From Cupriavidus oxalaticus (GTDB taxonomy: Bacteria; Pseudomonadota; Gammaproteobacteria; Burkholderiales; Burkholderiaceae): a DNA stretch of 64,000 nucleotides. Shown here one piece after another: positions 8,214 through 16,693 of this stretch; position 1 is the first letter of the stretch, and each line of letters begins with the position of its first letter. The position numbers were made by a program, and so were the translations under genes. Where the stretch lies: positions 2,456,501-2,520,500 of the forward strand of contig NZ_CP069811.1 of NCBI RefSeq assembly GCF_016894385.1. The letters are read 5' to 3'. A model generated the notes under the pieces. That model ran no database searches and was not told where the DNA came from. It saw only the letters and a list, made by a program, of their open reading frames with translations.

Positions 8214-9299
8214 ATGTCCATGGTTGCGAGCTTCGAGATCGGCTATACGCGTTATCTCGCCCCGCCGGGCGAACCCCCTTCCCCCACTTCCCCGCCCCCG
8301 CCCTTTGCCAGCGACCCTGATGCGCTGCTGCCGCTGTACCAGGCCATGGTGCTGACGCGCCAGTTCGACCTGAAGGCGATCGCGCTGCAGCGCACCGGCA
8401 AGATCGGCACCTTTGCCTCGGCCCTCGGACAGGAAGCCATCGGCGTCGGCGTGGCCTTTGCGATGCGGCCCGAAGACGTGCTGGTGCCCTCGTACCGCGA
8501 CCACGCGGCGCAGTTTGTGCGGGGCGTCACGATGACCGAGAGCCTGCTGTACTGGGGCGGCGACGAACGCGGCAGCGGTTTTGCGGCGGCGCCGCATGAT
8601 TTTGCCAACTGCGTGCCGATCGGCACCCAGGTGTGCCATGCCGCCGGCGCGGCTTATGCCTTCCAGCTGCGCAACGAGCCAAGGGTGGCGGTGTGCCTGC
8701 TCGGCGACGGCGGCACCTCCAAGGGCGATTTCTATGAGGGCATGAACATGGCCGGCGCGTGGCGCGCGCCGATGGTGATCGTGGTCAACAACAACCAGTG
8801 GGCGATCTCGATGCCGCGCAGCGGCCAGACCGCGGCGCAGACGCTGGCGCAGAAGGCGATCGCGGCGGGCATACCCGGCGAGCAGATCGACGGCAACGAC
8901 GTGGTCGCGGTACGGCACCGCGTGGGCGAGGCCATCGAGCGCGCGCGTTCGGGCGGCGGCCCCGCGCTGATCGAGGCCATCACCTACCGGCTGGGCGACC
9001 ACACCACCGCGGACGATGCCTCGCGCTACCGCGACGAAGCCAGCGTCAAGGCGCACTGGCAGGAAGAGCCGCTGCTGCGCCTGCGCACGCATCTGCTGTC
9101 GCTGAACGCATGGGACGCGGCGCGCGAAGAGGCGCTGGTCAAGGACTGCTCGCAGCAGGTGGCGCAAGCCGTCGAAGCCTACCTGGCGCTGCCGCCGCCG
9201 GATCCCGCGGCGATGTTCGACTGCCTGTACGCCACCATGCCGCCGGCGCTGCAGGCGCAACTGGAGACCGCTCGGCGCTATCCCGCGCAGCACGGCTAG
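8214..9299 (+). CDS. 2-oxoacid (pyruvate/branched-chain type) dehydrogenase E1 component, alpha subunit
   Basis: A 361-residue thiamine-diphosphate enzyme subunit. The TPP/Mg motif begins GDGGTSKG (residues 164-171) and ends at [10 protein letters not shown] (NNN at 192-194). Phosphorylation-loop-like sequence [17 protein letters not shown] follows. With E1beta it decarboxylates a 2-oxoacid and transfers the acyl group to the lipoyl E2 encoded downstream. The order E1alpha, E1beta, E2 is that of heterotetrameric pyruvate, acetoin or branched-chain complexes; the substrate cannot be settled from sequence. The proline-rich stretch near residues 18-30 is a non-conserved N-terminal extension. Start chosen at MSMVASF. 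Confidence 0.85.
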   Translation: MSMVASFEIGYTRYLAPPGEPPSPTSPPPPFASDPDALLPLYQAMVLTRQFDLKAIALQRTGKIGTFASALGQEAIGVGVAFAMRPEDVLVPSYRDHAAQFVRGVTMTESLLYWGGDERGSGFAAAPHDFANCVPIGTQVCHAAGAAYAFQLRNEPRVAVCLLGDGGTSKGDFYEGMNMAGAWRAPMVIVVNNNQWAISMPRSGQTAAQTLAQKAIAAGIPGEQIDGNDVVAVRHRVGEAIERARSGGGPALIEAITYRLGDHTTADDASRYRDEASVKAHWQEEPLLRLRTHLLSLNAWDAAREEALVKDCSQQVAQAVEAYLALPPPDPAAMFDCLYATMPPALQAQLETARRYPAQHG

Positions 9300-9342
9300 C
9301 GCTTTCATCCCCTTGGCCACCAACGACCAAAGCGAGCAAACC

Positions 9343-10320
9343 ATGGCGGAAATCAACCTGGTCGAAGCAGTCAACCTGGCACTGGGCCATGCGCTGGAGA
9401 GCGATCCCGACGTGCTGCTGCTGGGCGAGGACATCGGCGTCAACGGCGGCGTGTTCCGCGCCACCGCGGGACTGCAGGCGCGCTTCGGCGCGGCGCGGGT
9501 CATGGATACGCCGCTGGCCGAAGGCGGCATCGTCGGCGCGGCGATCGGCATGGCGGCGATGGGACTCAGGCCCGTGGCCGAGATCCAGTTCACCGGCTTT
9601 ATCTACCCGGCCATCGACCACATCATCAACCACGCCGCGCGCATGCGGCACCGCACGCGCGGGCGGCTGAGCTGCCCGCTGGTGGTGCGCTCGCCGTGCG
9701 GCGCGGGCATCCACGCGCCCGAGCATCATTCGGAAAGCCCGGAAGCGATATTCGCCCATATGCCGGGGCTGCGCGTGGTGGTGCCGTCGTCGCCGGCGCG
9801 CGCCTACGGGCTGCTGCTGGCCGCGATCGCCGATCCCGACCCGGTGATCTTCCTCGAGCCCACGCGGCTGTACCGGCTGTTTCGCCAGGAGGTCGCCGAC
9901 GACGGCGCGGCGCTGCCGCTCGATACCTGCTTCACGCTGCGCGAAGGCAGCGACATCACGCTGGTGACGTGGGGCGCGATGGTGCAGGAGACGCTGACCG
10001 CCGCCGACGAACTGGCCGCAGAGGGCGTGAGCGCGACCGTGATCGACGTGGCCACGCTCAAGCCGCTCGACATGCAGACCATCCTCGAAGCGGTGGCGCG
10101 CACCGGGCGCTGCGTGATCGTGCACGAGGCGCCGCGCACCGCGGGCTTCGGCGCGGAGATTGCGGCGGAGCTGGCCGATGCCGGGCTGTATTCGCTGGCG
10201 GCGCCGGTGCAGCGCGTGGCCGGCTTCGACACCGTGGTGCCGCTGGCGCGGCTGGAATATACCTACCTGCCCAGCGCCGCGCGCATCGTCGACGCGGCAC
10301 GCAAGGCCATGGCTGCCTGA
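9343..10320 (+). CDS. 2-oxoacid dehydrogenase E1 component, beta subunit
   Basis: A 325-residue transketolase-like beta subunit. Hallmarks are LLLGEDIGVNGGVFRATAGL near the N-terminus, DTPLAEGGIVGAAIGMAAMG, and the C-terminal transketolase domain with EGSDITLVTWGAM and VIVHEAPRTAGFGAEIA. It pairs with E1alpha, from which it is separated by 43 bases. The ATG at 9343 is used; an in-frame TTG at 9313 is less likely. It completes the decarboxylating E1 heterotetramer in the cytoplasm. Confidence 0.87.
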   Translation: MAEINLVEAVNLALGHALESDPDVLLLGEDIGVNGGVFRATAGLQARFGAARVMDTPLAEGGIVGAAIGMAAMGLRPVAEIQFTGFIYPAIDHIINHAARMRHRTRGRLSCPLVVRSPCGAGIHAPEHHSESPEAIFAHMPGLRVVVPSSPARAYGLLLAAIADPDPVIFLEPTRLYRLFRQEVADDGAALPLDTCFTLREGSDITLVTWGAMVQETLTAADELAAEGVSATVIDVATLKPLDMQTILEAVARTGRCVIVHEAPRTAGFGAEIAAELADAGLYSLAAPVQRVAGFDTVVPLARLEYTYLPSAARIVDAARKAMAA

Positions 10321-10367
10321 CTGACGCCAGGCAGCGCTGAGCGACCCACCAAGCCGAGGAAGCGCCG

Positions 10368-11486
10368 ATGAGAGTCTTCAAGCTGCCCGACCTGGGCGAA
10401 GGCCTGCAAGAGGCCGAGATCGTGAGCTGGCATGTCAAGGTTGGCGATGCGGTCGCCGCGGACCAGCCGCTGCTGTCGGTGGAGACCGCCAAGGCCATCG
10501 TCGAGATCCCCTCGCCCTATGCGGGCACCATCGCCAGGTTGCATGCGCAGCCTGGGGATATCGTCCACCTGGGCGCGCCGCTGGTCGGCTTCGAGGGCGC
10601 GGGCGAGGACGCCGATGCCGGCACGGTGGTCGGGTCCGTGCAGGTCGGCGCGCGCGTGGCCAGCGAAGCGGCGCCGCCGGGCGCGGCCGCGCCTGCCGCC
10701 GGCATGGCCGCGCGGATCAAGGCCACGCCCGCGGTGCGCGCGCTGGCGCGGCGCCTCGGCGTCGACCTGGCGATAGCCACCGCGTCGGGGCCGGAGGGCA
10801 CTGTCACCGCCGCAGACGTCGAACGCGTGGCCGCCACGCTGGCCGAACTGGGCACGCCCGAGGAACTGCGCGGCGTGCGCCGCGCGATGGCGCAGAACAT
10901 GGCGCGCGCGCAGAATGAGGTCGCCGCGGCCACGGTGATGGACGATGCCGATATCCACGCCTGGCAGGCGGGCGCCGACGTCACCATCCGCCTGGTGCGC
11001 GCGCTGGTGGCCGGCTGCCGCGCGGAGCCGGGCCTGAACGCCTGGTACGAGGGCCAGACCGGGCGCCGCCATGTGCTGAAGAAGATCGACGTCGGCATTG
11101 CCGCCGACCTGCCCGAAGGGCTGTTCGTGCCGGTGCTGCGCGACGTGGGCAACCGCGACGCGGCCGACCTGCGCCACGGGCTCGACCGCATGCGCGCGGA
11201 CATCCGGGCGCGCACCATCGCGCCGGAAGAGATGCGCGGCAATACCATCACGCTGTCCAACTTCGGCATGATCGCGGGGCGCTACGCGGCACCGATCGTG
11301 GTGCCGCCGACGGTGGCGATCCTTGGGGCGGGACGGGTGCGGGACGAGGTGGTCGCGGCCGGCGGTGTGCCGGCGGTGCATCGGGTGATGCCGCTCAGCC
11401 TGACGTTTGATCACCGGGTGGTGACGGGGGGCGAGGCGGCGCGGTTTCTGGCGGCGGTGATTGCGGACCTGGAGATGCCGGCTTAG
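10368..11486 (+). CDS. Dihydrolipoamide acyltransferase (E2) of a 2-oxoacid dehydrogenase complex
   Basis: A 372-residue E2 with one N-terminal lipoyl domain (lipoyl lysine K42 in VETAKAIVEIPSP), a peripheral-subunit-binding domain at about residues 118-155 (ATPAVRALARRLGVDL), and a C-terminal CoA acyltransferase domain. The active-site motif usually written DHRxxDG reads DHRVVTGG here: His349 is kept but the usual Asp is Thr353. Similar threonine variants exist in some paralogous E2 enzymes, so this may mark a subgroup rather than inactivity. No E3 gene is present; the complex presumably borrows a lipoamide dehydrogenase from another locus. Confidence 0.87.
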   Translation: MRVFKLPDLGEGLQEAEIVSWHVKVGDAVAADQPLLSVETAKAIVEIPSPYAGTIARLHAQPGDIVHLGAPLVGFEGAGEDADAGTVVGSVQVGARVASEAAPPGAAAPAAGMAARIKATPAVRALARRLGVDLAIATASGPEGTVTAADVERVAATLAELGTPEELRGVRRAMAQNMARAQNEVAAATVMDDADIHAWQAGADVTIRLVRALVAGCRAEPGLNAWYEGQTGRRHVLKKIDVGIAADLPEGLFVPVLRDVGNRDAADLRHGLDRMRADIRARTIAPEEMRGNTITLSNFGMIAGRYAAPIVVPPTVAILGAGRVRDEVVAAGGVPAVHRVMPLSLTFDHRVVTGGEAARFLAAVIADLEMPA

Positions 11487-11531
11487 CGGATCGCCAGCGA
11501 GAGCGCCTGCAAACCCTGCTGCCCGTTGCGA

Positions 11532-11665
11532 ACGCTCCCCTCTCCCGCGAAGTGGGAGAGGGGTGGGGGAGAGGGCCGGAGTGTCAACGAAGTCCCGCCG
11601 GGTCAGCATAGCCACCGCCTGCCCTCTCCCCCGGCCCCTCTCCCGCACGCGGGAGAGGGGAGCAA
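11532..11665. repeat. BIME-like element: two REP-like palindromes in one intergenic region
   Basis: Two related palindromes, CCCCTCTCCC/GGGAGAGGGG at 11537-11563 and CCCCTCTCCCGC/GCGGGAGAGGGG at 11635-11660, flank about 70 bases. The inner edges (gtgggggagagggc and gccctctcccccggc) are themselves complementary, so the whole element could fold as one large cruciform. The element at 41986-42096 has the same architecture. Confidence 0.75.
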
Positions 11666-11739
11666 GCCCTCGGCAATTGTCAGGCATTCGCGCTGTATAT
11701 AATGCGAGCGATCCAGCCGGACCGCCCGACACACCCCTC

Positions 11740-11934
11740 ATGGAAACCAAAACCGCCCGCCTCACCATCCTGATCGACCCGGTCAAGAAGAAGGCCTTCG
11801 AAACCCTGTGCGCCGCGCAGGACCTGACGCCGTCGCAGGTGGTGCGCCAGCTGATCCGCGATTACCTGGCCCAGCACGGCGTGGAGTACGCCACCAAGGC
11901 ACGGCCCGCCGGCAGCGGTCGGCAAAAGAAGTAG
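11740..11934 (+). CDS. Ribbon-helix-helix (CopG/Arc-type) DNA-binding protein
   Basis: A 64-residue protein with a predicted beta strand (KTARLTILIDPVKK) followed by two helices (AFETLCAAQDL and TPSQVVRQLIRDYLAQHG), the layout of CopG/MetJ-Arc regulators, and a basic tail ending GSGRQKK. Such proteins bind DNA as dimers, often as autorepressors or antitoxins. No toxin gene lies next to it; the neighbour is a convergent SulP transporter two bases away. The target is unknown. Residues upstream of ATG 11740 in the same frame come from the repeat region and are not protein-like. Confidence 0.7.
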   Translation: METKTARLTILIDPVKKKAFETLCAAQDLTPSQVVRQLIRDYLAQHGVEYATKARPAGSGRQKK

Positions 11935-11935
11935 A

Positions 11936-13645
11936 TCAGTGCGAGGCGCCGGTGTCCTCGCGGTCCTGCTCCGTAGCGCCCTCTCCCGCCAGCACGCCGC
12001 AGCGCCGCACCGCCTGCGCCAGCGCATCCGCGTAGTTTTCCTGCCCCAGCGCCGCCAGCACCCCGGCCCGCTCCAGCTTTTGCCGCACGCGCGCATTGGC
12101 CTCGGCCAGCACCACTGCCACGCCGCGCCGGCGCAGCGTGCGGATCACGGCTTCCAGCGTCTGCAAGCCGGTCATGTCGATGAACGGCACCCGGCCCAGG
12201 CGGATCAGCAGCACGCGCGGCTCGGTATGGGTGTGCACCAGCGCCTGCTCGCAGGCCTCGACCGCGCCGAAGAAGAACGGGCCGTCAATGGCGTAGACCA
12301 GCACACCCGGCGGCATCCGCTCCCCCAGGGATTCGGCCGCACCCGGTTCGACGCTTAGCTCGCGCTCGATACCCGTCGCGTCCTGGCGCGTCACTTCCAC
12401 CGAAGCCGACATGCGCCGCAGGAACTGCAGCATGGCCAGGATCACGCCGACATTGACCGCGACCACCAGGTCGGTCAGCACGGTCAGCGTAAAGGTGATC
12501 AGCAGGATCGCCACGTCGGCGCGCGGCGCGCGGCGCACCATGCGCGCAAACTGGCGCGCCTCGCTCATGTTCCAAGCCACCACGAACAGGATCGCGGCCA
12601 GCGTCGCCAGCGGCACGCTCGCCGCCAGCGGTGCCAGGAACAGCAGCACCAGCACCAGCGTCAGCGCATGGGTGATGCCGGCCAGCGGGCTGTTGCCGCC
12701 GTTGCGGATATTGGTGGCGGTGCGGGCGATGGCGCCGGTGGCGGCAAACCCGCCGAACAGCGGCGCCAGGATATTGGCGACGCCCTGCCCCACCAGCTCC
12801 TGGTTGGAATCGTGCCGGGTGCCGGCCATGCCGTCGGCCACCACCGCGGACAGCAGCGATTCGATCGCGCCCAGCATGGCGATGGTGAAGGCCGGTCCGG
12901 CCAGCTCGATCATGCGCGCCAGCGAGATCTCCGGCAGCGACGGTGCCGGCAACCCGCGCGGCAGCCCGCCGAAGGCGCTGCCGATGGTGGCCACGCCGTC
13001 GAAGCGGAACAGCGCCTGCACCGCGGTGGCCACCACCAGCGCCACCAGCGGACCGGGAATGCGGTGCAGCCAGCGGATGCGCGGCGCGCCCAGCACCAGC
13101 AGCAGGCTCCCCAGCGCCAGCGCGGTGGTGGCCGCATGCCACTGCGGCAGCGCCTGCAGCAGGTGCCACAGCTTTTCATGGAAGTGGGTGCCGGCTACCG
13201 GCGGCAGCCCGAAGAAGTCGCGCCATTGCCCCACGAAGATGATCACGCCGATGCCGGCGGTAAAGCCCACGATCACGGGGGCGGGAATGTAGCGGATCAC
13301 GCCGCCCAGCCGCGCCAGGCCCAGCGCCAGCAGGATCAGCCCGGCCATCAGCGTGGCAAGCTGCAGCCCGCCGATGCCGTAGCGCGCGGTGATGGCGGAC
13401 AGCACCACGATGAACGCGCCGGTGGGCCCGGCGATCTGCAGGCGGCTGCCGCCGAACATCGACACCGCCAGCCCGGCGACGATGGCCGTGTACAGCCCTT
13501 GCTCCGGCTTCGCGCCGGAGGCGATCGCGAACGCCATCGCCAGCGGCAGCGCCACCACCCCGACGATCACGCCCGACACCAGGTTGGGCAGCCAGTTGGC
13601 GCGGCGGAACAGCCCGGCCTGCCATGCTTCGCGCAGCGCGATCAT
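11936..13645 (-). CDS. SulP-family anion transporter with C-terminal STAS domain
   Basis: A 569-residue SulP (SLC26-like) permease for sulfate, bicarbonate or another anion. The N-terminal ~430 residues contain 10-14 hydrophobic helices, including LPLAMAFAIASGAKPEQGLYTAIV and GPTGAFIVVL, the conserved sulfate-transporter signature region. A cytoplasmic STAS domain occupies roughly residues 455-560 with the FIDMTGLQTLEAV motif. Start ATG at 13643-13645. It converges on the ribbon-helix-helix gene. Exact anion is not determinable. Confidence 0.88.
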   Translation of the reverse strand: MIALREAWQAGLFRRANWLPNLVSGVIVGVVALPLAMAFAIASGAKPEQGLYTAIVAGLAVSMFGGSRLQIAGPTGAFIVVLSAITARYGIGGLQLATLMAGLILLALGLARLGGVIRYIPAPVIVGFTAGIGVIIFVGQWRDFFGLPPVAGTHFHEKLWHLLQALPQWHAATTALALGSLLLVLGAPRIRWLHRIPGPLVALVVATAVQALFRFDGVATIGSAFGGLPRGLPAPSLPEISLARMIELAGPAFTIAMLGAIESLLSAVVADGMAGTRHDSNQELVGQGVANILAPLFGGFAATGAIARTATNIRNGGNSPLAGITHALTLVLVLLFLAPLAASVPLATLAAILFVVAWNMSEARQFARMVRRAPRADVAILLITFTLTVLTDLVVAVNVGVILAMLQFLRRMSASVEVTRQDATGIERELSVEPGAAESLGERMPPGVLVYAIDGPFFFGAVEACEQALVHTHTEPRVLLIRLGRVPFIDMTGLQTLEAVIRTLRRRGVAVVLAEANARVRQKLERAGVLAALGQENYADALAQAVRRCGVLAGEGATEQDREDTGASH

Positions 13646-13960
13646 GCGGAGATTCCTTGCAATGGGTCAACGTTGGTGGGAGGGAGCGGGTGCATGAAAT
13701 GATAACAACATGCTAATGAACGTGACATGCGGTGCTGCCACGTGCAGCTAGTGCCGCTAGTGCCGCTGCTTGCCGCTTGCGCCGGCCGCGCGACATCGCC
13801 TCGGCAAGGGCAGGCGCAAAGGCGCCGTGCCACGGCGTTGCAAAGCCTGCACGCGACCTGTCGCTATCACCGGCCAATTCCTATACTGGAGTGGCTCGTC
13901 CGGACGGTCCGGGCGGAACGGCCCGGCGGACACGGCTATTCACTGCAATCGGAGGCCATC
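13646..13960. other. Divergent intergenic region between the SulP and UspA genes
   Basis: About 315 bases carrying promoters for both flanking genes by position. A TATACT at 13882-13887 could serve as a -10 for the universal stress gene, but no good -35 is seen. Short direct repeats of GTGCCGCTA occur near 13752-13770. No gene or FNR-type box is recognised. Confidence 0.4.
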
Positions 13961-14398
13961 ATGTTCAAGCACCTCCTTGTCCCCACCGACGGCTCCGCAC
14001 GCGCCGAAGCGACGGTGGCCCGCGCCATGACCTTCGCCAGCCGCATCGGCGCCCGCGCGACGGGCCTGCATGTGATTCCCGAGTACCACGTATTGACGTA
14101 CCGGCTGACCAGCCAGCAGGACAGCAGGGACTCGTTCGCGGCCGAGGCCGCGCGCCATGCCGATACCTTCCTGGCCGCGGTCACGCGTGCTGCCAGCCAG
14201 GCCGGCGTGCCGTGCGACACCGTCACCGCCACCGACGACCACCCGTGGCAGGCCATCATCCAGTGCGCCGAGCAGCGCGGCTGCGACCTGATCGTGATGT
14301 CTTCGCACGGGCGGCGCGGGTTGCAGGCGTTGCTGATCGGCAGTGAAACGCAAAAAGTCCTGACGCACAGCACGATCCCGGTGCTGGTCCTGCGCTAG
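13961..14398 (+). CDS. Universal stress protein (UspA family)
   Basis: A 145-residue single-domain Usp protein: the first strand is HLLVPTDGSARAEA, and the ATP-binding loop G-x2-G-x9-G-(S/T) appears as SSHGRRGLQALLIGSETQ near the C-terminus. Proteins of this kind respond to starvation, oxidative or oxygen-limitation stress; the precise role is not known. GGAGG at 13951-13955 decides the start. It precedes a peroxiredoxin gene by 80 bases on the same strand, so a small stress operon is possible. Confidence 0.88.
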   Translation: MFKHLLVPTDGSARAEATVARAMTFASRIGARATGLHVIPEYHVLTYRLTSQQDSRDSFAAEAARHADTFLAAVTRAASQAGVPCDTVTATDDHPWQAIIQCAEQRGCDLIVMSSHGRRGLQALLIGSETQKVLTHSTIPVLVLR

Positions 14399-14478
14399 GC
14401 GGCAGCCAATCGCACGCGGGGCCGGCACGCCGGCACCGCGCCTTTTCCAACCCCATGCCAACTGCAAGGAGCGCAACC

Positions 14479-15135
14479 ATGGCGATTCGACTGGGCGAAC
14501 AAGCCCCGGACTTCACCGCGGACACCACGGAAGGCAAGCTCAGCTTCCATGAATGGATCGGCGACAACTGGGCGATCCTGTTCTCGCACCCCAAGGACTT
14601 CACGCCGGTATGCACCACCGAACTGGGTTACATGGCGCGGCTGAAGCCCGAATTCGACAAGCGCAACACCAAGATCATCGGCCTGAGCATCGATCCCGTC
14701 AGCGACCACCAGCGCTGGGCCAGGGACATCGAGGAAACCCAGGGCGCCGCCGTCAACTATCCGATGATCGGCGACGCCGACCTGACCGTGGCCAAGCTCT
14801 ACGACATGATCCACCCCGAAGCCAGCGGCGCCGGGCCGCGCACGGCCGTGGACAACGCCACCATCCGCTCGGTGTTCATCATCGGCCCGGACAAGAAGGT
14901 CAAGGCGATGCTGGTGTATCCGATGAGCGCGGGACGCAATTTCGATGAAGTGCTACGCCTGCTGGATTCGCTGCAGCTCAACGCCAAGCACACCGTGGCC
15001 ACGCCGGTGAACTGGAAGCCGGGCGAGGACGTCATCATCCCGACATCGGTCTCGGACGAAGATGCGAAGAAGAAATACCCGCAAGGGTTCAAGACGCTGA
15101 AGCCCTATCTGCGCACGGTGGAGCAACCGAAGTAA
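14479..15135 (+). CDS. 1-Cys peroxiredoxin (Prx6 subfamily)
   Basis: A 218-residue AhpC/TSA-family peroxidase that reduces H2O2 and organic hydroperoxides in the cytoplasm. The peroxidatic cysteine lies in HPKDFTPVCTTELGYMARL, the PxxxTxxC motif. The longer C-terminal domain with NWKPGEDVIIPTSVSDEDA and KKYPQGF is the Prx6 signature. No obvious resolving cysteine is seen, consistent with the 1-Cys mechanism. The start at 14479 follows AAGGA. A strong hairpin lies about 90 bases after the stop. Confidence 0.92.
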   Translation: MAIRLGEQAPDFTADTTEGKLSFHEWIGDNWAILFSHPKDFTPVCTTELGYMARLKPEFDKRNTKIIGLSIDPVSDHQRWARDIEETQGAAVNYPMIGDADLTVAKLYDMIHPEASGAGPRTAVDNATIRSVFIIGPDKKVKAMLVYPMSAGRNFDEVLRLLDSLQLNAKHTVATPVNWKPGEDVIIPTSVSDEDAKKKYPQGFKTLKPYLRTVEQPK

Positions 15136-15224
15136 CGGCGCCGGGCAGGACCGGGCAAGGCCAGACAGGGGAGAGAGCGAGCAAGGGAGCGCGGCAGGGC
15201 GTGGAGGTCACGCAGGACCGCCGG

Positions 15225-15257
15225 CAGGCGTCCCGGGCAGTTCGGCCGGGACGCCTG
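15225..15257. terminator. Strong hairpin downstream of the peroxiredoxin gene
   Basis: Perfect 12-base inverted repeat CAGGCGTCCCGG/CCGGGACGCCTG with a 9-base loop. There is no T tract, so it is a possible rather than certain terminator. Confidence 0.45.
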
Positions 15258-15273
15258 ACTTGTCCACAGGATC

Positions 15274-15294
15274 TATCCACAGCTTCGGTGGATA
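15274..15294. repeat. TATCCAC/GTGGATA inverted repeat
   Basis: Seven-base arms TATCCAC and GTGGATA around AGCTTCG, preceded by TTGTCCACAG at 15260-15269. Similar TATCCACAG sequences occur at 25073 and, as a perfect palindrome, at 30214-30238. Confidence 0.5.
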
Positions 15295-15303
15295 TCCCCC
15301 CTC

Positions 15304-15317
15304 TTGACAACCGTCAA
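15304..15317. promoter_or_regulatory. FNR/Dnr-type binding site without an obvious protein gene
   Basis: TTGAC-AACC-GTCAA is a perfect match to the TTGAY-N4-RTCAA pattern of FNR/Anr/Dnr/NnrR regulators. It lies in the gap between the convergent peroxiredoxin and CheV genes, so it would not control either by position. TTTATA at 15354-15359 could be a downstream -10 element. A small RNA or an antisense transcript is the likeliest product if the site is functional. Confidence 0.5.
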
Positions 15318-15441
15318 GGGCGCGCCGGCCTTGGCTCGTACTGGAGTGCCCGCTTTATAGGCAAACCGTAAACGTACGGGAATGCTTGCAGCCTGAAGGA
15401 TTTTGTGCCTTGTGCTGCCTAAGGCCACGCCGGTTGTGGTC

Positions 15442-15480
15442 TCAGGCACCGAACTCAGGCACCGAACTCAGGTACCGAAA
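15442..15480. repeat. 13-base tandem repeat, three copies
   Basis: TCAGGCACCGAAC at 15442 and 15455, and a diverged copy TCAGGTACCGAAA at 15468, directly beyond the 3' end of the CheV gene. Confidence 0.7.
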
Positions 15481-15491
15481 TCAGCGCCCGC

Positions 15492-16448
15492 TCAGCGCGT
15501 CAGCACCTGGCGGATGGTATCGGCCAGTTCCCTGGCGACGAACTTCGCCACGTAGGCATCCGCCCCCACCTTGCGCACATGCTCTTCGCTGGCCTCACCC
15601 GATAGTGACGAGTGAATCACCACCGGCAGCTGCTTCAGGCGGCTGTCGGCCTTGATCTTGCGCGTCAGCGTAAAGCCATCCATTTCGGGCATTTCCAGGT
15701 CGGTCAGCACCAGCGCCACCTCGTCCTGCACCGACTTGCCGTGGCTGGCCGCCTCGGCGGCGATGCGGTCGAGCAGTTCCCACGCTTCCTTGCCCGACTT
15801 GGTCATCAGCACCGGCGCGCCGAGCGCCTTCAGGCCCTGCTCGATCAGGCCGCGTGCCAGCGCGGAGTCGTCGGCGGCGATCACCTTGAGGCCCGGGCGC
15901 AGGGTCAGCTGCGGGCCGACCGAGCCCGGCTCGACGTCCGGCTGCCGCGCCGGCAGCACATCGCGCAGGATCTGCTCCACGTCCAGCACCTGCACCAGGC
16001 GCGCCTGGTCGGTGCCGGCATCCAGCTTGGCGATGCTGGTCACGTGGCCGGTGCGCACGCTGGCCTCGGCCGAGTGCACCTGGTTCCACTCCAGGCGCAC
16101 GATTTCCTCCACCGCCTCGACCGCGAAGCCTTGCGTCGAGCGCGCGTACTCGGTCACCAGCAGGATGCCAAGCCCGTTGCGCGGCTTGCACCCCACCAGT
16201 CTGGGGAGGTCGATCACGGGAATCACCTGGCCGCGGATATCGGACATGCCCAGGATCGACGGGTCGGCCCCGACCACGGTCGTCACCGGCGGCATCACCA
16301 GGATCTCGCGCACCTTGAACACATTGATGCCGAACAACTCGGACTGCCCGCTGTGCTCGGCATCGCCCAGCCGGAACAGCAGCAGCTCGAACTGGTTGTT
16401 GTTGGTGAGGTTAGTCCGTTCGTCGATGTCCCTCATGGAACTGCTCAT
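15492..16448 (-). CDS. cheV: CheV chemotaxis coupling protein (CheW domain plus receiver)
   Basis: A 318-residue protein with an N-terminal CheW-like domain (about residues 20-165, including FGINVFKVREIL and IRGQVIPVIDLPRLVG) and a C-terminal response-regulator receiver (about 187-315) whose phospho-acceptor is D250 in ALVLTDLEMPEMDG. CheV couples chemoreceptors to CheA and tunes signalling through phosphorylation. The start at 16448 is set by an upstream GGAGC on the minus strand. It stands alone, away from a che operon, which is common for this gene. Confidence 0.9.
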   Translation of the reverse strand: MSSSMRDIDERTNLTNNNQFELLLFRLGDAEHSGQSELFGINVFKVREILVMPPVTTVVGADPSILGMSDIRGQVIPVIDLPRLVGCKPRNGLGILLVTEYARSTQGFAVEAVEEIVRLEWNQVHSAEASVRTGHVTSIAKLDAGTDQARLVQVLDVEQILRDVLPARQPDVEPGSVGPQLTLRPGLKVIAADDSALARGLIEQGLKALGAPVLMTKSGKEAWELLDRIAAEAASHGKSVQDEVALVLTDLEMPEMDGFTLTRKIKADSRLKQLPVVIHSSLSGEASEEHVRKVGADAYVAKFVARELADTIRQVLTR

Positions 16449-16693
16449 GCGTCGCTCCCGTGCCGTGCGTTGATGGTCTGTAGCCGCCGTGTGTGCCGCT
16501 GTGCGGTCATTACCCTGCCGCCGCGGCGGCTGGCGGACGGCAGGAGTCATGACTGGATATCGGCGCGGGAACTGGAGAGTTGAGGCAGGCGGGCACGGGC
16601 GGCATGTTCGGATTTCATCGTTGGATATCCGGATTGCTTCGTTCCTTGGCGGCGGCGGCGTCCATATAGTTCTTGCCAACTTGTCATAACAAG
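16449..16693. promoter_or_regulatory. Divergent promoter region between cheV and the AprBA-like operon
   Basis: This stretch holds inverted-repeat motifs. CTTGT-CATA-ACAAG is at 16680-16693, nested in a wider TCCAT...CTTG / CAAG-ATGGA arrangement, and two GGATATC motifs occur near 16554 and 16623. TATAGT at about 16665 could be a -10 hexamer. The palindrome is a candidate operator for the downstream operon; the regulator is unknown. Confidence 0.35.

Larger units (their letters stand above)
15136..15491. other. Convergent intergenic region rich in regulatory-looking motifs
   Basis: The 356 bases between the peroxiredoxin and CheV stop codons hold the hairpin at 15225, the TATCCAC inverted repeat, the FNR-type box and the 13-base tandem repeat. 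No open frame with a ribosome-binding site is recognised. Confidence 0.6.

Noticed and set aside
11740..11934. Antitoxin of a toxin-antitoxin pair
   Set aside because: The ribbon-helix-helix protein has no adjacent toxin-sized gene; its neighbours are an E2 gene with a repeat region and a SulP transporter.
15260..15294. Replication origin based on DnaA-like boxes
   Set aside because: Only two imperfect boxes, no dnaA, repA or parAB genes and no AT-rich unwinding region are present.
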